64,000 nt of DNA from Nocardia sp. NBC_00416 (GCF_036032445.1 NZ_CP107932.1:1490501-1554500); one strand, 5' to 3'; shown: positions 8,287 through 17,598, counted from the stretch's first letter. Numbers and translations: made by a program. The notes: a model not told the origin generated them from the letters alone.

Positions 8287-9663
8287 TCAGAGCACGACCC
8301 CCGGGTTGAGGATGCCGCGGGGATCGAAGGTGCGGCGCAACTCGCGCTGCACCGCGATGTTCACCGGGTCGAGTTCACGGGTGAGCCAGGTCGCTTTGAG
8401 CCGGCCGACTCCGTGCTCGCCGGTGATGGTGCCCCCGAGTTCGAGCGCGGCCGCGGTGATCGCGTCGAAGGCGACCGTCGCGGCGGCCACCGAAACATCG
8501 TCGGACCGGTCGAATATGACGGTGGGGTGCAGGTTCCCGTCCCCGGCGTGGCCGAAGACCCCGATGGTGAGGCCGGTATCGGCGGCGACCCGTTCGACCG
8601 CCTCGATCAGCTCGACGACTTTCGCGCGTGGCACGCAGACATCGTCGAGCAGCCAGTCGCCGAGTTGTTCGAGCGCGGGGAGCGCGAGTCGCCGTGCCTC
8701 CAGCAGCATCTCCGATTCCTCGGGTGAATCGCTGCGCCCCACCTCGGCGCCCGCGGCCAGGCAGAGCTCGGCGACCTGCGTGAGCAGTGCGTCGGCGTCG
8801 GGCGAGTCGGCCTGTACCAGTAGCATCGCCGCCGCGTCGCCCAGGCCCATCTTCGCGTACCCGTCCACCGCCCGCAGTGTCGTCCGGTCCAGGATCTCCA
8901 CCGCCGAACACGACACTCCCGCCGCCGTGATCGCGGCGACCGCCGCACCGGCCGCCGCCAGGTCGGTGAACGTCGCCACCACGGTCGCGGCCGGCCCGGG
9001 TGCGGGTACCAGCCGGACGGTGATCTCGGTGACGACGCCCAGCGTCCCTTCCGAACCGACGAACAGGCCGGTCAGGTCGTAACCCGCGACGCCTTTGACG
9101 GTGCGGGTGCCCGTCCGCATCACCCGGCCGTCGGCCAGCACCACCTCCAGCGCCACCACGAAGTCTCCGGTGACCCCGTACTTCACACAACACATACCGC
9201 CCGCGCCGGTGGCGACATTGCCGCCGAGCGTGCAGAATGCGACCGAGCCGGGATCGGGCGGATACAGCAGACCTTGCGCGGCGACCGCGGCCCGCAGATC
9301 CCCGGTCACCACACCGGGCTGCGCGACGGCGAGCCGTTCGACCGGATCGATTTCCAGGATCGCGTTCATCCGGTGCAGGGACAGCACCACACCGCCCGTC
9401 ACGGCGTTGGCGCCGCCGCTCAACCCGCTGCCCGCGCCCCGAGGCACCACCGGGATGCCGAGTTCGTGGCACGCCCGCAGGCACGCCGCCACCTCATCGG
9501 TGCACCGCGGGGTGAGCACCGCCAGCGGCACCGCGGCCTCGGTGAATCGCGACTCGTCCCGTGTGTACGCGGCCATGATGTCGGGGTCGCTGATCACGAT
9601 CTCGTCGGCCGGTCGACCCAGGGCGCCGAGCAACCCGGCCCGGATATCGACCACCGATGTCAT
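8287..9663 (-). CDS. FAD-binding oxidase, glycolate/D-lactate dehydrogenase type (GlcD-like)
   Basis: 458 residues, the usual size for GlcD/LDH-D proteins, which oxidise 2-hydroxy acids to 2-oxo acids with FAD. The PCMH FAD domain carries PRGAGSGLSGGANAV (about 75-89), PPDPGSVAFCTLGGNVATGAGG and GSEGTLGVVTEIT. The C-terminal cap has VFGHAGDGNLHPT and GTITGEHGVGRLK, with the metal/substrate histidines, ending FDPRGILNPG as in the family. The start codon ATG overlaps the upstream ligase stop (ATGA), giving translational coupling in a three-gene operon with ligase and thiolase. The hydroxyacid substrate is unknown. Confidence 0.9.
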   Translation of the reverse strand: MTSVVDIRAGLLGALGRPADEIVISDPDIMAAYTRDESRFTEAAVPLAVLTPRCTDEVAACLRACHELGIPVVPRGAGSGLSGGANAVTGGVVLSLHRMNAILEIDPVERLAVAQPGVVTGDLRAAVAAQGLLYPPDPGSVAFCTLGGNVATGAGGMCCVKYGVTGDFVVALEVVLADGRVMRTGTRTVKGVAGYDLTGLFVGSEGTLGVVTEITVRLVPAPGPAATVVATFTDLAAAGAAVAAITAAGVSCSAVEILDRTTLRAVDGYAKMGLGDAAAMLLVQADSPDADALLTQVAELCLAAGAEVGRSDSPEESEMLLEARRLALPALEQLGDWLLDDVCVPRAKVVELIEAVERVAADTGLTIGVFGHAGDGNLHPTVIFDRSDDVSVAAATVAFDAITAAALELGGTITGEHGVGRLKATWLTRELDPVNIAVQRELRRTFDPRGILNPGVVL

Positions 9664-11279
9664 GGGCGCGCTCCGGCGGGCGCCGCGGCACCGGGCACGG
9701 ATCCCGCGGTCGCCGGCGGCCAGCCCCGGGCCAGCAACATCTCGCGCAGTGTCCGTTTCACGATCTTGCCGTAACCGGATTTGGGCAGCTCGCGCCACAC
9801 CACGACGTGCCGGGGCACCTTGTAACCCGCCAGCTTCCCGCGCAGGAAGTCCCGCAATTCCTCGCCGTCGAGCACCCCGTCGCCGCGCGGCACCACGACC
9901 GCGACCCCTGCCTCACCCCATTTGGGATCGGGCATACCGAATACCGCGGCTTCGGCCACCCGTGGATGTTGCAGAAGTTTCTCCTCGATATCGCGCGGAA
10001 AGATGTTCGACCCGCCCGAGATGTACATATCCGAGGCCCGTCCGGTGACGTACAGATAGCCCTCGTCGTCGAGCATGCCCAGGTCGCCGGTGCGAAACCA
10101 GCCGTCCCGGAACGCCGCCGCGTTCGCGTCCGGATTGTCGAGGTAACCGTGGCACACCGCCGGTCCGGCGACGCAGATCTCGCCGCGCATCCCCGGCGGC
10201 AGTTCGCCGCCGTCGTCGTCCTGGATGCTGACCTGGATTCCGGTGCGCGGGAATCCGCAGGTGCCGAATTCCACGCCCGCGGGCCGTGCATGGTCGTGCG
10301 CATGCGGCGGCAGGACCGTGATATTGCCGGTGACCTCGCCCAGCCCGTAGTACTGCACCAGCACGTCACCGAGCACCCGACGCGCGTGCTGTTGATCGGC
10401 GATGGCCATCGGCGCCCCGGCGTAGATCACGTACCGCAGCGAGGAGTGGTCGCGCGTCTGCGCGGCCGGATGTTCGGCCAGCATTTTCAGAATCGTCGGC
10501 ACGGTGAACATATTGGTCACCCGTTCCTGTTCGACCAGCCGCCAGACCTCGTCGCCGTCGAGGCCGGCGGCCACCGGGATCACCGTGCGCGCGCCCCGCG
10601 CGATCTGCGGCAGCAGATGGATGCCGGCGCCGTGCGACAGCGGCGCCACCACGAGCGAGGCATCGTCCACGCCGGTGCCCGGCATCAGATCGCACAGGTG
10701 ATTGAGCGTGACGAAACCCATCTGCTCGTGGGTGAGCACCGCGGCTTTCGGCGGTCCCGACGTTCCGGAAGTGAAGAAATACCAGGCGTGCTGTCCCACG
10801 GTGACGTCCTGGTCGCCCAGCCGCGGCCCGTCCTGCGGTAACGCGCCGACGGCGTCGGGACCGGTGCCGTCGATGACCATCGTCGCGCAGTCCGGCCCGC
10901 CGGCCGCCGTGATCTCGGGTGCCTGGTCGGTCAGACTCGTGTGCACCAGCAGCAGTCGCGGCTTGCACACGCGCGCGATCACCGAGACGTCGGCGGCTGT
11001 CAGCCGGAAATTGGTGGGCGCCAGCACCGCCCCGACCCGCCAGGTCGCGAGCATCGCCTGCACGAATTCGGGATGATTCGGGCTGTGCAGCATCACGCAG
11101 TCGCCGGCGCGGATGCCGCGGCTGCGCATATGCGCGGCGAGCAGCGACACCCGGTCGTCCAGTTCGCGCCATGACCAGCGGGTATCGCCATGGACGACGG
11201 CCTCCCGATCGCCGAACCGGCGCGCGGTCTGGGTGAGGAAATGCGCGAGGTTCATCGCCCGGTTCGACGGTGTCCCCAT
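9660..11279 (-). CDS. AMP-forming acyl-CoA synthetase (class I adenylate-forming ligase)
   Basis: 539 residues. It activates a carboxylic acid with ATP to an acyl-AMP and then transfers it to CoA. The adenylation loop FFTSGTSGPPKAA is at about 168-180. A5 is YYGLGEVTGNIT, A7 is GWFRTGDLGMLDDEGYLYVTGRASDMYISGGSNIFP, and the C-terminal catalytic lysine is in PKSGYGKIVKR. The A5 motif reads YGLGE rather than the common YGxTE. The ATG at 11279 overlaps the stop of the thiolase (TGATG), and its own stop overlaps the next start (ATGA). The substrate is not predictable; linkage to a thiolase and hydroxyacid oxidase suggests carboxylic-acid catabolism. Confidence 0.9.
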   Translation of the reverse strand: MGTPSNRAMNLAHFLTQTARRFGDREAVVHGDTRWSWRELDDRVSLLAAHMRSRGIRAGDCVMLHSPNHPEFVQAMLATWRVGAVLAPTNFRLTAADVSVIARVCKPRLLLVHTSLTDQAPEITAAGGPDCATMVIDGTGPDAVGALPQDGPRLGDQDVTVGQHAWYFFTSGTSGPPKAAVLTHEQMGFVTLNHLCDLMPGTGVDDASLVVAPLSHGAGIHLLPQIARGARTVIPVAAGLDGDEVWRLVEQERVTNMFTVPTILKMLAEHPAAQTRDHSSLRYVIYAGAPMAIADQQHARRVLGDVLVQYYGLGEVTGNITVLPPHAHDHARPAGVEFGTCGFPRTGIQVSIQDDDGGELPPGMRGEICVAGPAVCHGYLDNPDANAAAFRDGWFRTGDLGMLDDEGYLYVTGRASDMYISGGSNIFPRDIEEKLLQHPRVAEAAVFGMPDPKWGEAGVAVVVPRGDGVLDGEELRDFLRGKLAGYKVPRHVVVWRELPKSGYGKIVKRTLREMLLARGWPPATAGSVPGAAAPAGARP

Positions 11280-12451
11280 CACGCGACCTCCAGCACCGAC
11301 GCGTAGTTCGCCACCGCGGCGCCACCCATGTTGAACACTGCCGCCCGGTCCGCCTTCGGCAGCTGCATGTCGCCGGCCTCTCCGGTCAACTGCAGCGCGG
11401 CCATCACATGCTGCGACACTCCCGTCGCACCGACCGGATGCCCCTTGGACTTGAGGCCCCCGGAGACGTTCACCGGCAGCCGTCCGTCCCGGTCGGTGAC
11501 ACCCTCGGCGAGCACCGTGGCGCCCTTGCCCGGTTCGGCCAGGCCGAACGCCTCGTACTGGATCAGCTCCGCCAGCGTGAAGCAATCATGGGTTTCGATG
11601 AGGTCGAGCCCGTCCAGTCCGATCCCCGCATCCGCCAGCGCGCGACCGAATGCCCGCCGTGCCCCGTCGAAAGCGATCGGATCCTCGCGGTTCGCGACGG
11701 CGAAGACATCGTTGGCGTGCGCTCGCGCCGCGACCCGCACCCGCCGCCGCGCGCTGCGGGCGATATCGGCGGAGGCCACCACCAGCGCCGCCGCACCGTC
11801 GGACACCAGCGAACAGTCGGTGCGCAACAGCCGTCCCGCGGTCACCGGATTCTTCTCCGAGGGTGCCGAACAGAATTCGAAGCCCAGGTCGCGCCGCATC
11901 TGTGCCCACGGGTTGGCGACCCCGTTGCGGTGGTTCTTCGCCGCGATCTGCGCCAGCGCCACCCGCGGATCGCCGTATCTGTCGGCGTAGATATCGGCGA
12001 GCCGCCCGAAGATCGCGGCGAAACTTCCGGCGTCCTCTTCGGTGCGGCGGTAACTGGCGCCGAGCAGGGCGTCGTTGACCACCTCCGCGCCGACACCGGT
12101 CATCTTCTCCGCGCCGACCACCAGGGCGACCCGCCCGCGCCCGGACTGGATATGGTCCATCGCGGCGTGCAGGGCGGCGCTGCCGGTGGCGCACGCGTTC
12201 TCCTGGCGGGCGGCGGGCACCCGGGCCAGTTCAGGACGGCCCGCGCCCAGTAGTGCGGCCTCGAAGGACTGACGGGAGAACCCCGAGTTGAATACGCCCA
12301 CGAACGCCGCGTCCACATCGTCGGCCGACAGCCCGGCGTCGGCGACTGCGGCGCCGGAGACCTCGGCCATGAGGTCCTCGACGGTGATCTCGGGAGCCGT
12401 TTTGCCGAAAACGGTGTGCGCCCACCCGATCAGGAAGGGATCTGTGCTCAT
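11279..12451 (-). CDS. Thiolase family protein (acetyl-CoA acetyltransferase / SCP2-thiolase-like)
   Basis: 390 residues. The nucleophilic cysteine is C87 in ENACATGSAALHAA. The other catalytic elements are ETHDCFTLAELI and GGLKSKGHPVGATGVSQ. The motif variants (HDCFT, SKGHPVGATG) place it with SCP2/lipid-transfer-like thiolases of actinobacteria rather than classical biosynthetic thiolases. It is the first gene of a translationally coupled operon with an acyl-CoA ligase and FAD oxidase. The ATG at 12451 begins MSTDPFLIGWAHTVFG, a typical N-terminus. It probably cleaves or condenses a specific 3-ketoacyl-CoA. Confidence 0.9.
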   Translation of the reverse strand: MSTDPFLIGWAHTVFGKTAPEITVEDLMAEVSGAAVADAGLSADDVDAAFVGVFNSGFSRQSFEAALLGAGRPELARVPAARQENACATGSAALHAAMDHIQSGRGRVALVVGAEKMTGVGAEVVNDALLGASYRRTEEDAGSFAAIFGRLADIYADRYGDPRVALAQIAAKNHRNGVANPWAQMRRDLGFEFCSAPSEKNPVTAGRLLRTDCSLVSDGAAALVVASADIARSARRRVRVAARAHANDVFAVANREDPIAFDGARRAFGRALADAGIGLDGLDLIETHDCFTLAELIQYEAFGLAEPGKGATVLAEGVTDRDGRLPVNVSGGLKSKGHPVGATGVSQHVMAALQLTGEAGDMQLPKADRAAVFNMGGAAVANYASVLEVA

Positions 12452-12556
12452 ACCGCCCAGTGTGTGAGACGCGTTACTCCGCGCACCACCGCATCGGGAA
12501 GGGATATCGCGGGGCCCGTTCCTCGCTTTGTAGGAAGCCGGTGGGACAGTGAGGTC

Positions 12557-13762
12557 ATGGCGGAACGAGAACTACAACGCCTCGTCGACACCCTCGCCGA
12601 ACAACTCGGCCGGTCGGTGGTGCTCGACGATCCCGAGGTGAACCTCATCGTCGCGAGCCGCCACTTCGGCGACGCGGACGAACAGCGGGTGCGCGCGGTC
12701 TTGCAGCGCGACGTCGGCGGCGCCGCGATCGGCTACATCCTCGGGCAGGGGGTCACCCGCTGGAACGCGCCCGGCGTGATCCCTGCCCGCGACGACCTGG
12801 GCATGAAGAGCCGCTTGTGCCAACCGATCCGCTGGCAGGGGCAGCTCCTGGGGCTGCTCCTGGTGATCGACGGCGACCAGTCCATCACCGAGATGGAGAA
12901 GCAGGAGGTGGTCCGCACCGGCCGCGAGATCGGCGTTCTGCTGCTGGGTGAGCTGCTCGGCCAGGACCGGCTGCGCCGGGAGTTGGAGGCCACGGTCGCA
13001 GACCTGCTGGGACCGGATCCGGCCCGCCGTGCCGCGACGATTCGCGAGCTGGAGCGCCACGGCGCCCTCCGGCAGGCTCCGCATGTCTCGGTGACCGCGA
13101 TGGAGCCGGTCCGGGACAGCACCTCCGCCGACGCCACCGAAACGGCTCTGGCCCTGCGGATCGCCACCTCCGGGGTGGCTCGCGCCCGGTCCGGATACGC
13201 AGTCGGCGTGGTGCTGGACAGCCGGGGGGTGCTACTGCAGACCTGGGACCGGCCCCCGGGCCCGGACCGGCTGTGCGAGCAGGCCGGCGCACTGCGTGAC
13301 GCGTTCACCAGAGTGCTCGGCGAGGGAACGGCCTCGCTCGTGGGTATCGGCCGGACGCGTGACCAGTTGCTCGATGCTCATCGTGCCTACTCCGAGGCCG
13401 AGATCGCGCTGCGCGCCGCCGACCGGGTGGCCGTGTTCCGAGGAACCGCGCTGGCCGAGGAACTCGGCCCGCTGGAACTGATCCTGAAGATCCCCGACAG
13501 CGAGCTCACCGAATCGCTGCTGCCCGAGCCGCTGGTGCGGTTGCGCGCCCATGACCCGCACGGGCGTCTCGTGCACACCCTGCGCTGCTATCTCGATCAC
13601 GCCGGCTCGTCACCGGCGACGGCCGAAGCGCTGCACCTGCACCGCACCTCGCTCTACTACCGGCTACAGCGCATCGAGGAGTTCAGCGGTGTCGATCTGG
13701 CCGACGGCCGCGTCCGCCTGACGCTGCATCTCGGAATGCACGTCCTGGACGTTCTCGGCTGA
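12557..13762 (+). CDS. PucR/CdaR-type helix-turn-helix transcriptional activator
   Basis: 401 residues. The N-terminal ~140 residues look like a ligand-sensing GAF/CdaR-like domain. The middle region is GGDEF-like (HVSVTAMEPV...LVGIGRTRDQLLDAHRAYSEAEIALRAA), as in CdaR proteins. The C-terminus has the HTH_30 signature: LRCYLDHAGSSPATAEALHLHRTSLYYRLQRIEEFSGVDL, at roughly 345-385. ATG 12557 is preceded by a GTGAGG-like site. It is transcribed divergently from the thiolase-ligase-oxidase operon, with only 105 bases between starts, and is the obvious candidate to control it and possibly the downstream dehydrogenase/MFS genes. The inducer is likely a small carboxylate or hydroxyacid (inferred). 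Confidence 0.85.
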   Translation: MAERELQRLVDTLAEQLGRSVVLDDPEVNLIVASRHFGDADEQRVRAVLQRDVGGAAIGYILGQGVTRWNAPGVIPARDDLGMKSRLCQPIRWQGQLLGLLLVIDGDQSITEMEKQEVVRTGREIGVLLLGELLGQDRLRRELEATVADLLGPDPARRAATIRELERHGALRQAPHVSVTAMEPVRDSTSADATETALALRIATSGVARARSGYAVGVVLDSRGVLLQTWDRPPGPDRLCEQAGALRDAFTRVLGEGTASLVGIGRTRDQLLDAHRAYSEAEIALRAADRVAVFRGTALAEELGPLELILKIPDSELTESLLPEPLVRLRAHDPHGRLVHTLRCYLDHAGSSPATAEALHLHRTSLYYRLQRIEEFSGVDLADGRVRLTLHLGMHVLDVLG

Positions 13763-13842
13763 TGACCGTCGTTTTCCTACAGAGAGTGGAAAAAGCCCGG
13801 CCAGATCCCGACGCCTGACGGTCGTGACCCCGATCACATGCG

Positions 13843-14772
13843 ATGCACGATCGTGACGTGACGCAAACCGACCCCTTTCTCCGGCCGAGCCCGGACCGCG
13901 CCGCCCCGCCGACCGTGGGCATCGTCGGCGTGGGCGCCATGGGCTTGCCCATGGCCCGCAGGCTGCACGCACACGGGTTCTCCGTCCGGGCCGTCGATAT
14001 CTCGCCCGCCCGGGTCGCGCAGTGCCGTGCCGAGGGTATGCAGGCCGACGACGATCTCGGCATCGTCGCCGGCAGCGATATCGTGCTGGCGATGGTCGCC
14101 ACCGGCGCCCAGCTCCGAGAGCTGCTCACCGCCCCGGTCGTCACGGGCGGCGGCCTGCGCGGCGCGGTACTGGTCGTGATGAGCACGGTCGGTCCCGAAT
14201 TGCTCCGCGACGCGGCCTCGGTATCGGAGCGCCACGGCCTGCGCCTGCTCGACTGCCCGGTCACCGGCGGGGTCGCCGGTGCCGCCGACGGGACGCTCAC
14301 ATTGTTCGCTGCCGGTGCGGAGGAAACATTGACCGACGCGCGCCGGGCGCTCGAGGTCGTGGGCACCGTCCACCTGGTCGGACCGCGACTCGGTGACGGT
14401 CAATCCTTCAAGCTGGTGAACCAGATGCTGGCCGGCATCCACTTGGCCGCCGCGGGCGAGGCGATCGCGTTCGCCGAGCGGCTCGGTCTCGACCCGGTCC
14501 TGGTGCAGCGACTACTGCCGACCGGCGCCGCATCGTCGTGGATGCTCGCCGATCGTGGTCCGCGCATGTGCCTGCCCGCGCAGCAGCGCCCTACCGAGAC
14601 CCGGCTGTCGGTGTTCGTCAAGGACAGCGGTCTGGTGCGCGCCGCCGCCGAGGACAGTGGCGCGCACGCCCCGCTCACCCGCGCGGCCGGCCGGGCCTGG
14701 GCACAGGCCGCCGAGCTCGGGTTCGGCGACGGCGACGATTCCGGGATCGTCGAGGTCTTCCGCCGCGGCTGA
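13843..14772 (+). CDS. NAD(P)-dependent beta-hydroxyacid dehydrogenase (3-hydroxyisobutyrate dehydrogenase-like)
   Basis: 309 residues. The Rossmann motif GIVGVGAMGLPMARRL is at about 26-41. The substrate motif LDCPVTGGVAGAADGTLTLFAAG follows at about 142-164. The catalytic lysine is in the FKLVNQMLAGIHLAAAGEAIAFAERLG segment. Length and motif spacing match MmsB/GarR/tartronate-semialdehyde reductases. ATG 13843 gives a disordered 20-residue N-terminal tail, so an internal GTG could be the real start. It follows the PucR gene by 80 bases and precedes the MFS gene by 67 bases on the same strand, consistent with a shared hydroxyacid pathway. Exact substrate unknown. Confidence 0.87.
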   Translation: MHDRDVTQTDPFLRPSPDRAAPPTVGIVGVGAMGLPMARRLHAHGFSVRAVDISPARVAQCRAEGMQADDDLGIVAGSDIVLAMVATGAQLRELLTAPVVTGGGLRGAVLVVMSTVGPELLRDAASVSERHGLRLLDCPVTGGVAGAADGTLTLFAAGAEETLTDARRALEVVGTVHLVGPRLGDGQSFKLVNQMLAGIHLAAAGEAIAFAERLGLDPVLVQRLLPTGAASSWMLADRGPRMCLPAQQRPTETRLSVFVKDSGLVRAAAEDSGAHAPLTRAAGRAWAQAAELGFGDGDDSGIVEVFRRG

Positions 14773-14839
14773 GCGCCGCCCTCGTCCGCCACGCCGCGTG
14801 CGACCCCGCGGACCCGCCTACCTACCATCGAAAGTCACA

Positions 14840-16204
14840 ATGATGTCCCTTTCCACTGCCGCCGCGCTGCGCCCTGTCGTTCGCCGCAAGGTGCTGGTCC
14901 GGCTGATGCCGTTCCTGCTGCTCTGCTATTTCGTCAACTATCTCGATCGCAGCAATATCGGTATCGCCGGTCCGAACGGTATGAACGACGCGCTGGGGCT
15001 CACCGCGACGATGTTCGGCATCGCCTCGGGAATCTTCTTCATCGGTTACATCCTGTTGGAGGTCCCCAGCAATCTGGCGCTGCACAAGTTCGGCGCCCGG
15101 GTCTGGATCGCCCGCATCCTCATCACCTGGGGGATAGTGGCCGCGCTGACCGCCTTCGTGCAGAACGCCACGATGCTGTACTGCCTGCGGTTCCTGCTCG
15201 GTGTGGCCGAGGCCGGTTTCACCCCGGGCATCCTGCTGTATCTCACCTACTGGTTCGCGCAGCGGGATCGGGCCCAGGCTTTCGCGCTCTTCCTGGTCGG
15301 CATCCCGTTGTCGTCGACGATCGGCTCGCCGCTGGCCTCCTGGCTGGTGCAGAGCGGTGAGGGCTTGTTCGGCCTGGAGGGTTGGCGGTTCATGATCTTG
15401 GTGACCGGGGTACCCGCGATGCTGCTCGGTGTGGCGTGTCTGTTCCTGCTGCCCGATCGTCCCGCGAACGCCCGGTGGCTGACCGCCGCCGAACGCGAAG
15501 TACTGGAAGCCGATGTCGCGGCAGACGCCGGCGAGGAGAAGTCCGGTCACAGCGTCCGCGGTGTGCTGGGTAATCGCAAGGTCTGGTTGCTCGGGCTGGG
15601 CTATTTCGGTCTGGTCTACGGCCTGTACGCGATCAGTTTCTTCCTGCCCACGATCATCGACGGATTCCAGAACCGCTTCGACGTCGAGTACTCGATCTTC
15701 GAAGTCGGATTGCTGACGGCGGTTCCCTACGGGTGCGCGGTGGTCTTCACCCTGTTCTGGGCGTGGCATTCGCGTGCCAAGGACGAGGTTCCGCTGCATG
15801 TGGCGGGTTCCGCGCTGCTGGGCACGGTGGGTATCCTGCTCGCGATCTGGGTCGATTCCCCCTACGGCATCCTCGTGGGCGTCGCGATCGCCGCGATGGG
15901 CCTGTGCTCGGGTATACCGCTGTGCTTCGGCATGTCGACGAAATTTCTCGCGGGCACCGCGGCGGCAGCGGGCCTGGCGTTGGTCAACACGGTGGGAAAC
16001 CTGGGCGGTTTCGCGGGGCCCTACCTCTTCGGGTGGGTGAAGGACCTCACCGGCAGCGACGATATGGGCCTGTACCTGATCGCCGGCCTGTCGGCGATGT
16101 CGGCGGTGATCGCGTGGGTGGTGTCGCGGTGGCGATCGCTCGGTGACGCCGCCGCAGAATCCGGGAGTCTCCCGACCGCTCCCACTCCGGTGCAGGTCCA
16201 CTAG
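14840..16204 (+). CDS. MFS transporter, anion:cation symporter (ACS) family
   Basis: 454 residues with twelve hydrophobic helices in the usual 6+6 arrangement. The N-terminal RLMPFLLLCYFVNYLDRSNIGIAG, the RFLLGVAEAGFTPGILLYLTYWF segment (helix 4) and the central loop with LLPDRPANARWLTAAERE are diagnostic of the ACS family (tartrate, phthalate, hydroxyphenylacetate permeases). Tandem ATGs at 14840 and 14843; I use the first. It follows the hydroxyacid dehydrogenase, so import of an organic acid feeding that enzyme is likely. The next gene is convergent, with two hairpins in between. Confidence 0.9.
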   Translation: MMSLSTAAALRPVVRRKVLVRLMPFLLLCYFVNYLDRSNIGIAGPNGMNDALGLTATMFGIASGIFFIGYILLEVPSNLALHKFGARVWIARILITWGIVAALTAFVQNATMLYCLRFLLGVAEAGFTPGILLYLTYWFAQRDRAQAFALFLVGIPLSSTIGSPLASWLVQSGEGLFGLEGWRFMILVTGVPAMLLGVACLFLLPDRPANARWLTAAEREVLEADVAADAGEEKSGHSVRGVLGNRKVWLLGLGYFGLVYGLYAISFFLPTIIDGFQNRFDVEYSIFEVGLLTAVPYGCAVVFTLFWAWHSRAKDEVPLHVAGSALLGTVGILLAIWVDSPYGILVGVAIAAMGLCSGIPLCFGMSTKFLAGTAAAAGLALVNTVGNLGGFAGPYLFGWVKDLTGSDDMGLYLIAGLSAMSAVIAWVVSRWRSLGDAAAESGSLPTAPTPVQVH

Positions 16205-16216
16205 GCCGCTCTGCCT

Positions 16217-16236
16217 CCCGCTCGGAATCGAGCGGG
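16217..16236. terminator. Hairpin after MFS gene
   Basis: CCCGCTCG at 16217-16224 and CGAGCGGG at 16229-16236 form a perfect 8-bp stem with a GAAT loop, 12 bases after the MFS stop. No U-tract follows, which is common for actinobacterial terminators. Confidence 0.65.
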
Positions 16237-16250
16237 GGAGCGGGGATGGA

Positions 16251-16296
16251 GATCAGGTCACCGTATCGCGGATCAGCGCGGTACGGTGACCTGATC
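16251..16296. terminator. 15-bp perfect inverted repeat covering the 3' end of the GH1 gene
   Basis: GATCAGGTCACCGTA (16251-16265) and TACGGTGACCTGATC (16282-16296) are exact complements. The 16-base loop contains an inner CGCG/CGCG stem. The right arm encodes the last residues of the GH1 protein and the left arm lies beyond its stop codon, so the stop sits in the loop. It is placed to terminate both convergent transcripts. Confidence 0.7.
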
Positions 16297-17598
16297 TGTA
16301 CAGCTGGCGAGCCCGTCCGCGATCGAGCAGCGGGCCGGGGCCCGGGTGGGCCGGTAGTCTCCGGGCACGCCGCCCGCGCGGGTGATGGCGGTATAGGCCG
16401 CTACAGCGTCGGTGCGACGGCGGGTGAGGCCGGGATCGTTGCGGACATCGACCGTGTACAGCCCGAACCGCGGTGTGTAGGAACCCCATTCGTAGTTGTC
16501 GGTGAGGCTCCAGTAGTTGTAGCCCATGAGGTTCATGCCGTCGGCGGCCGCGCGCTGTAACCAGTAGACGGTGTCGCGGAGCAGATCGGCCCGGGTGTAC
16601 CCGTCGGCGCGCGGCCGGCCGTTCTCGGTCGGCATCCCGTTCTCGACGATGTAGAGAGGTTTGCCGGGGAAACGGCGCGCGTAGTGGTCGAGCGCGTAGT
16701 AGATACCCTCCGATTGCAATGACAGCGTCCATAGTTTCCCGGGGTCGGGGAACTGGGCGAGCACACTTTCGGGGGAGAAGCCGTAGTAGTAATCGATCCC
16801 CACATAGTCGATTTTCGCGCCGATACGGTCCAGGAATGCCCCGTTCACGACATCTTCGGCGGTCGGGATGTAGGGGACGTTACTGCTGACCATCGCCCCC
16901 GGCTGCACCTGATGGATGTGGTCGTAGACGGCGTTGTGCGCGGCTGCCATCCGATCCTGCACGGCGGGAATGTCGATCACCCCGATGCCGCCGTGTCGCG
17001 CCTCGTTCATCAGATAGGCCGCGGGTTCGTTGAACGTTATCCACAGCGGGTCGTGGGGCGCGTACCGGTCGACGACAGTCCGGGCGTTCGCCAGCCAGTC
17101 GTCGACCATTCCCGCGCGCCGCCAGCCGCCCCGGTCGAACTCCCAGCCCGGATACACCCAGTGGTCGAGGGTCAGCATCGGCCGCATGCCGGCCGCGCGG
17201 ATGGCGCCGATGACATCGTCGTAGAACCGGAATCCGTTCTCGTCCCATTCGCCGGGCCGCGGTTGTACTCGCGCCCATTCGATCCCGATTCGGTACACCC
17301 GCACTCCGAGTTCCGCGGCGAGTTCGACATCGGACCGGTAGCGCGTGTAGAAATCGACGGAATCGAGGTAGGGGTCCTCGGTCTTCCCGGCGGCGATATA
17401 GCGCGTCCAGTTGCTGTCCGGCGCCCGTCCCTCGGACTGGAACCCCGAAGACGCGACGCCCCACAGGAAGTCGGGACCCAGCGCAGCGACCTCGACCGGG
17501 GGAGCGGGCCGGGCCGCGGCCCGGCCGGCGCCGAAGGCGAGGACGCCGGCGGCGGTAGCGCTGGTGGTCAGAAATCGACGACGGTTCAGTGAACCCAT
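16273..17598 (-). CDS. Tat-exported glycoside hydrolase family 1 (beta-glucosidase-like)
   Basis: 441 residues. A twin-arginine signal is visible: RRRFL at 6-10, then a hydrophobic segment to about residue 24 and an Ala-rich cleavage region near 29-30. The GH1 fold follows: FLWGVASSGFQSEG at 44-57, general acid/base E191 in TFNEP, nucleophile E319 in YIVENG, and GYNYWSLTDNYEWGSYTPRFGLY near the C-terminus. Retaining beta-glycosidase activity outside the membrane is expected; the sugar is unknown. ATG 17598 is chosen because it begins the Tat signal directly. It is convergent with the MFS gene. The C-terminal ~35 residues after the GH1 core include two Cys that could form a disulfide. Confidence 0.9.
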   Translation of the reverse strand: MGSLNRRRFLTTSATAAGVLAFGAGRAAARPAPPVEVAALGPDFLWGVASSGFQSEGRAPDSNWTRYIAAGKTEDPYLDSVDFYTRYRSDVELAAELGVRVYRIGIEWARVQPRPGEWDENGFRFYDDVIGAIRAAGMRPMLTLDHWVYPGWEFDRGGWRRAGMVDDWLANARTVVDRYAPHDPLWITFNEPAAYLMNEARHGGIGVIDIPAVQDRMAAAHNAVYDHIHQVQPGAMVSSNVPYIPTAEDVVNGAFLDRIGAKIDYVGIDYYYGFSPESVLAQFPDPGKLWTLSLQSEGIYYALDHYARRFPGKPLYIVENGMPTENGRPRADGYTRADLLRDTVYWLQRAAADGMNLMGYNYWSLTDNYEWGSYTPRFGLYTVDVRNDPGLTRRRTDAVAAYTAITRAGGVPGDYRPTRAPARCSIADGLASCTDQVTVPR

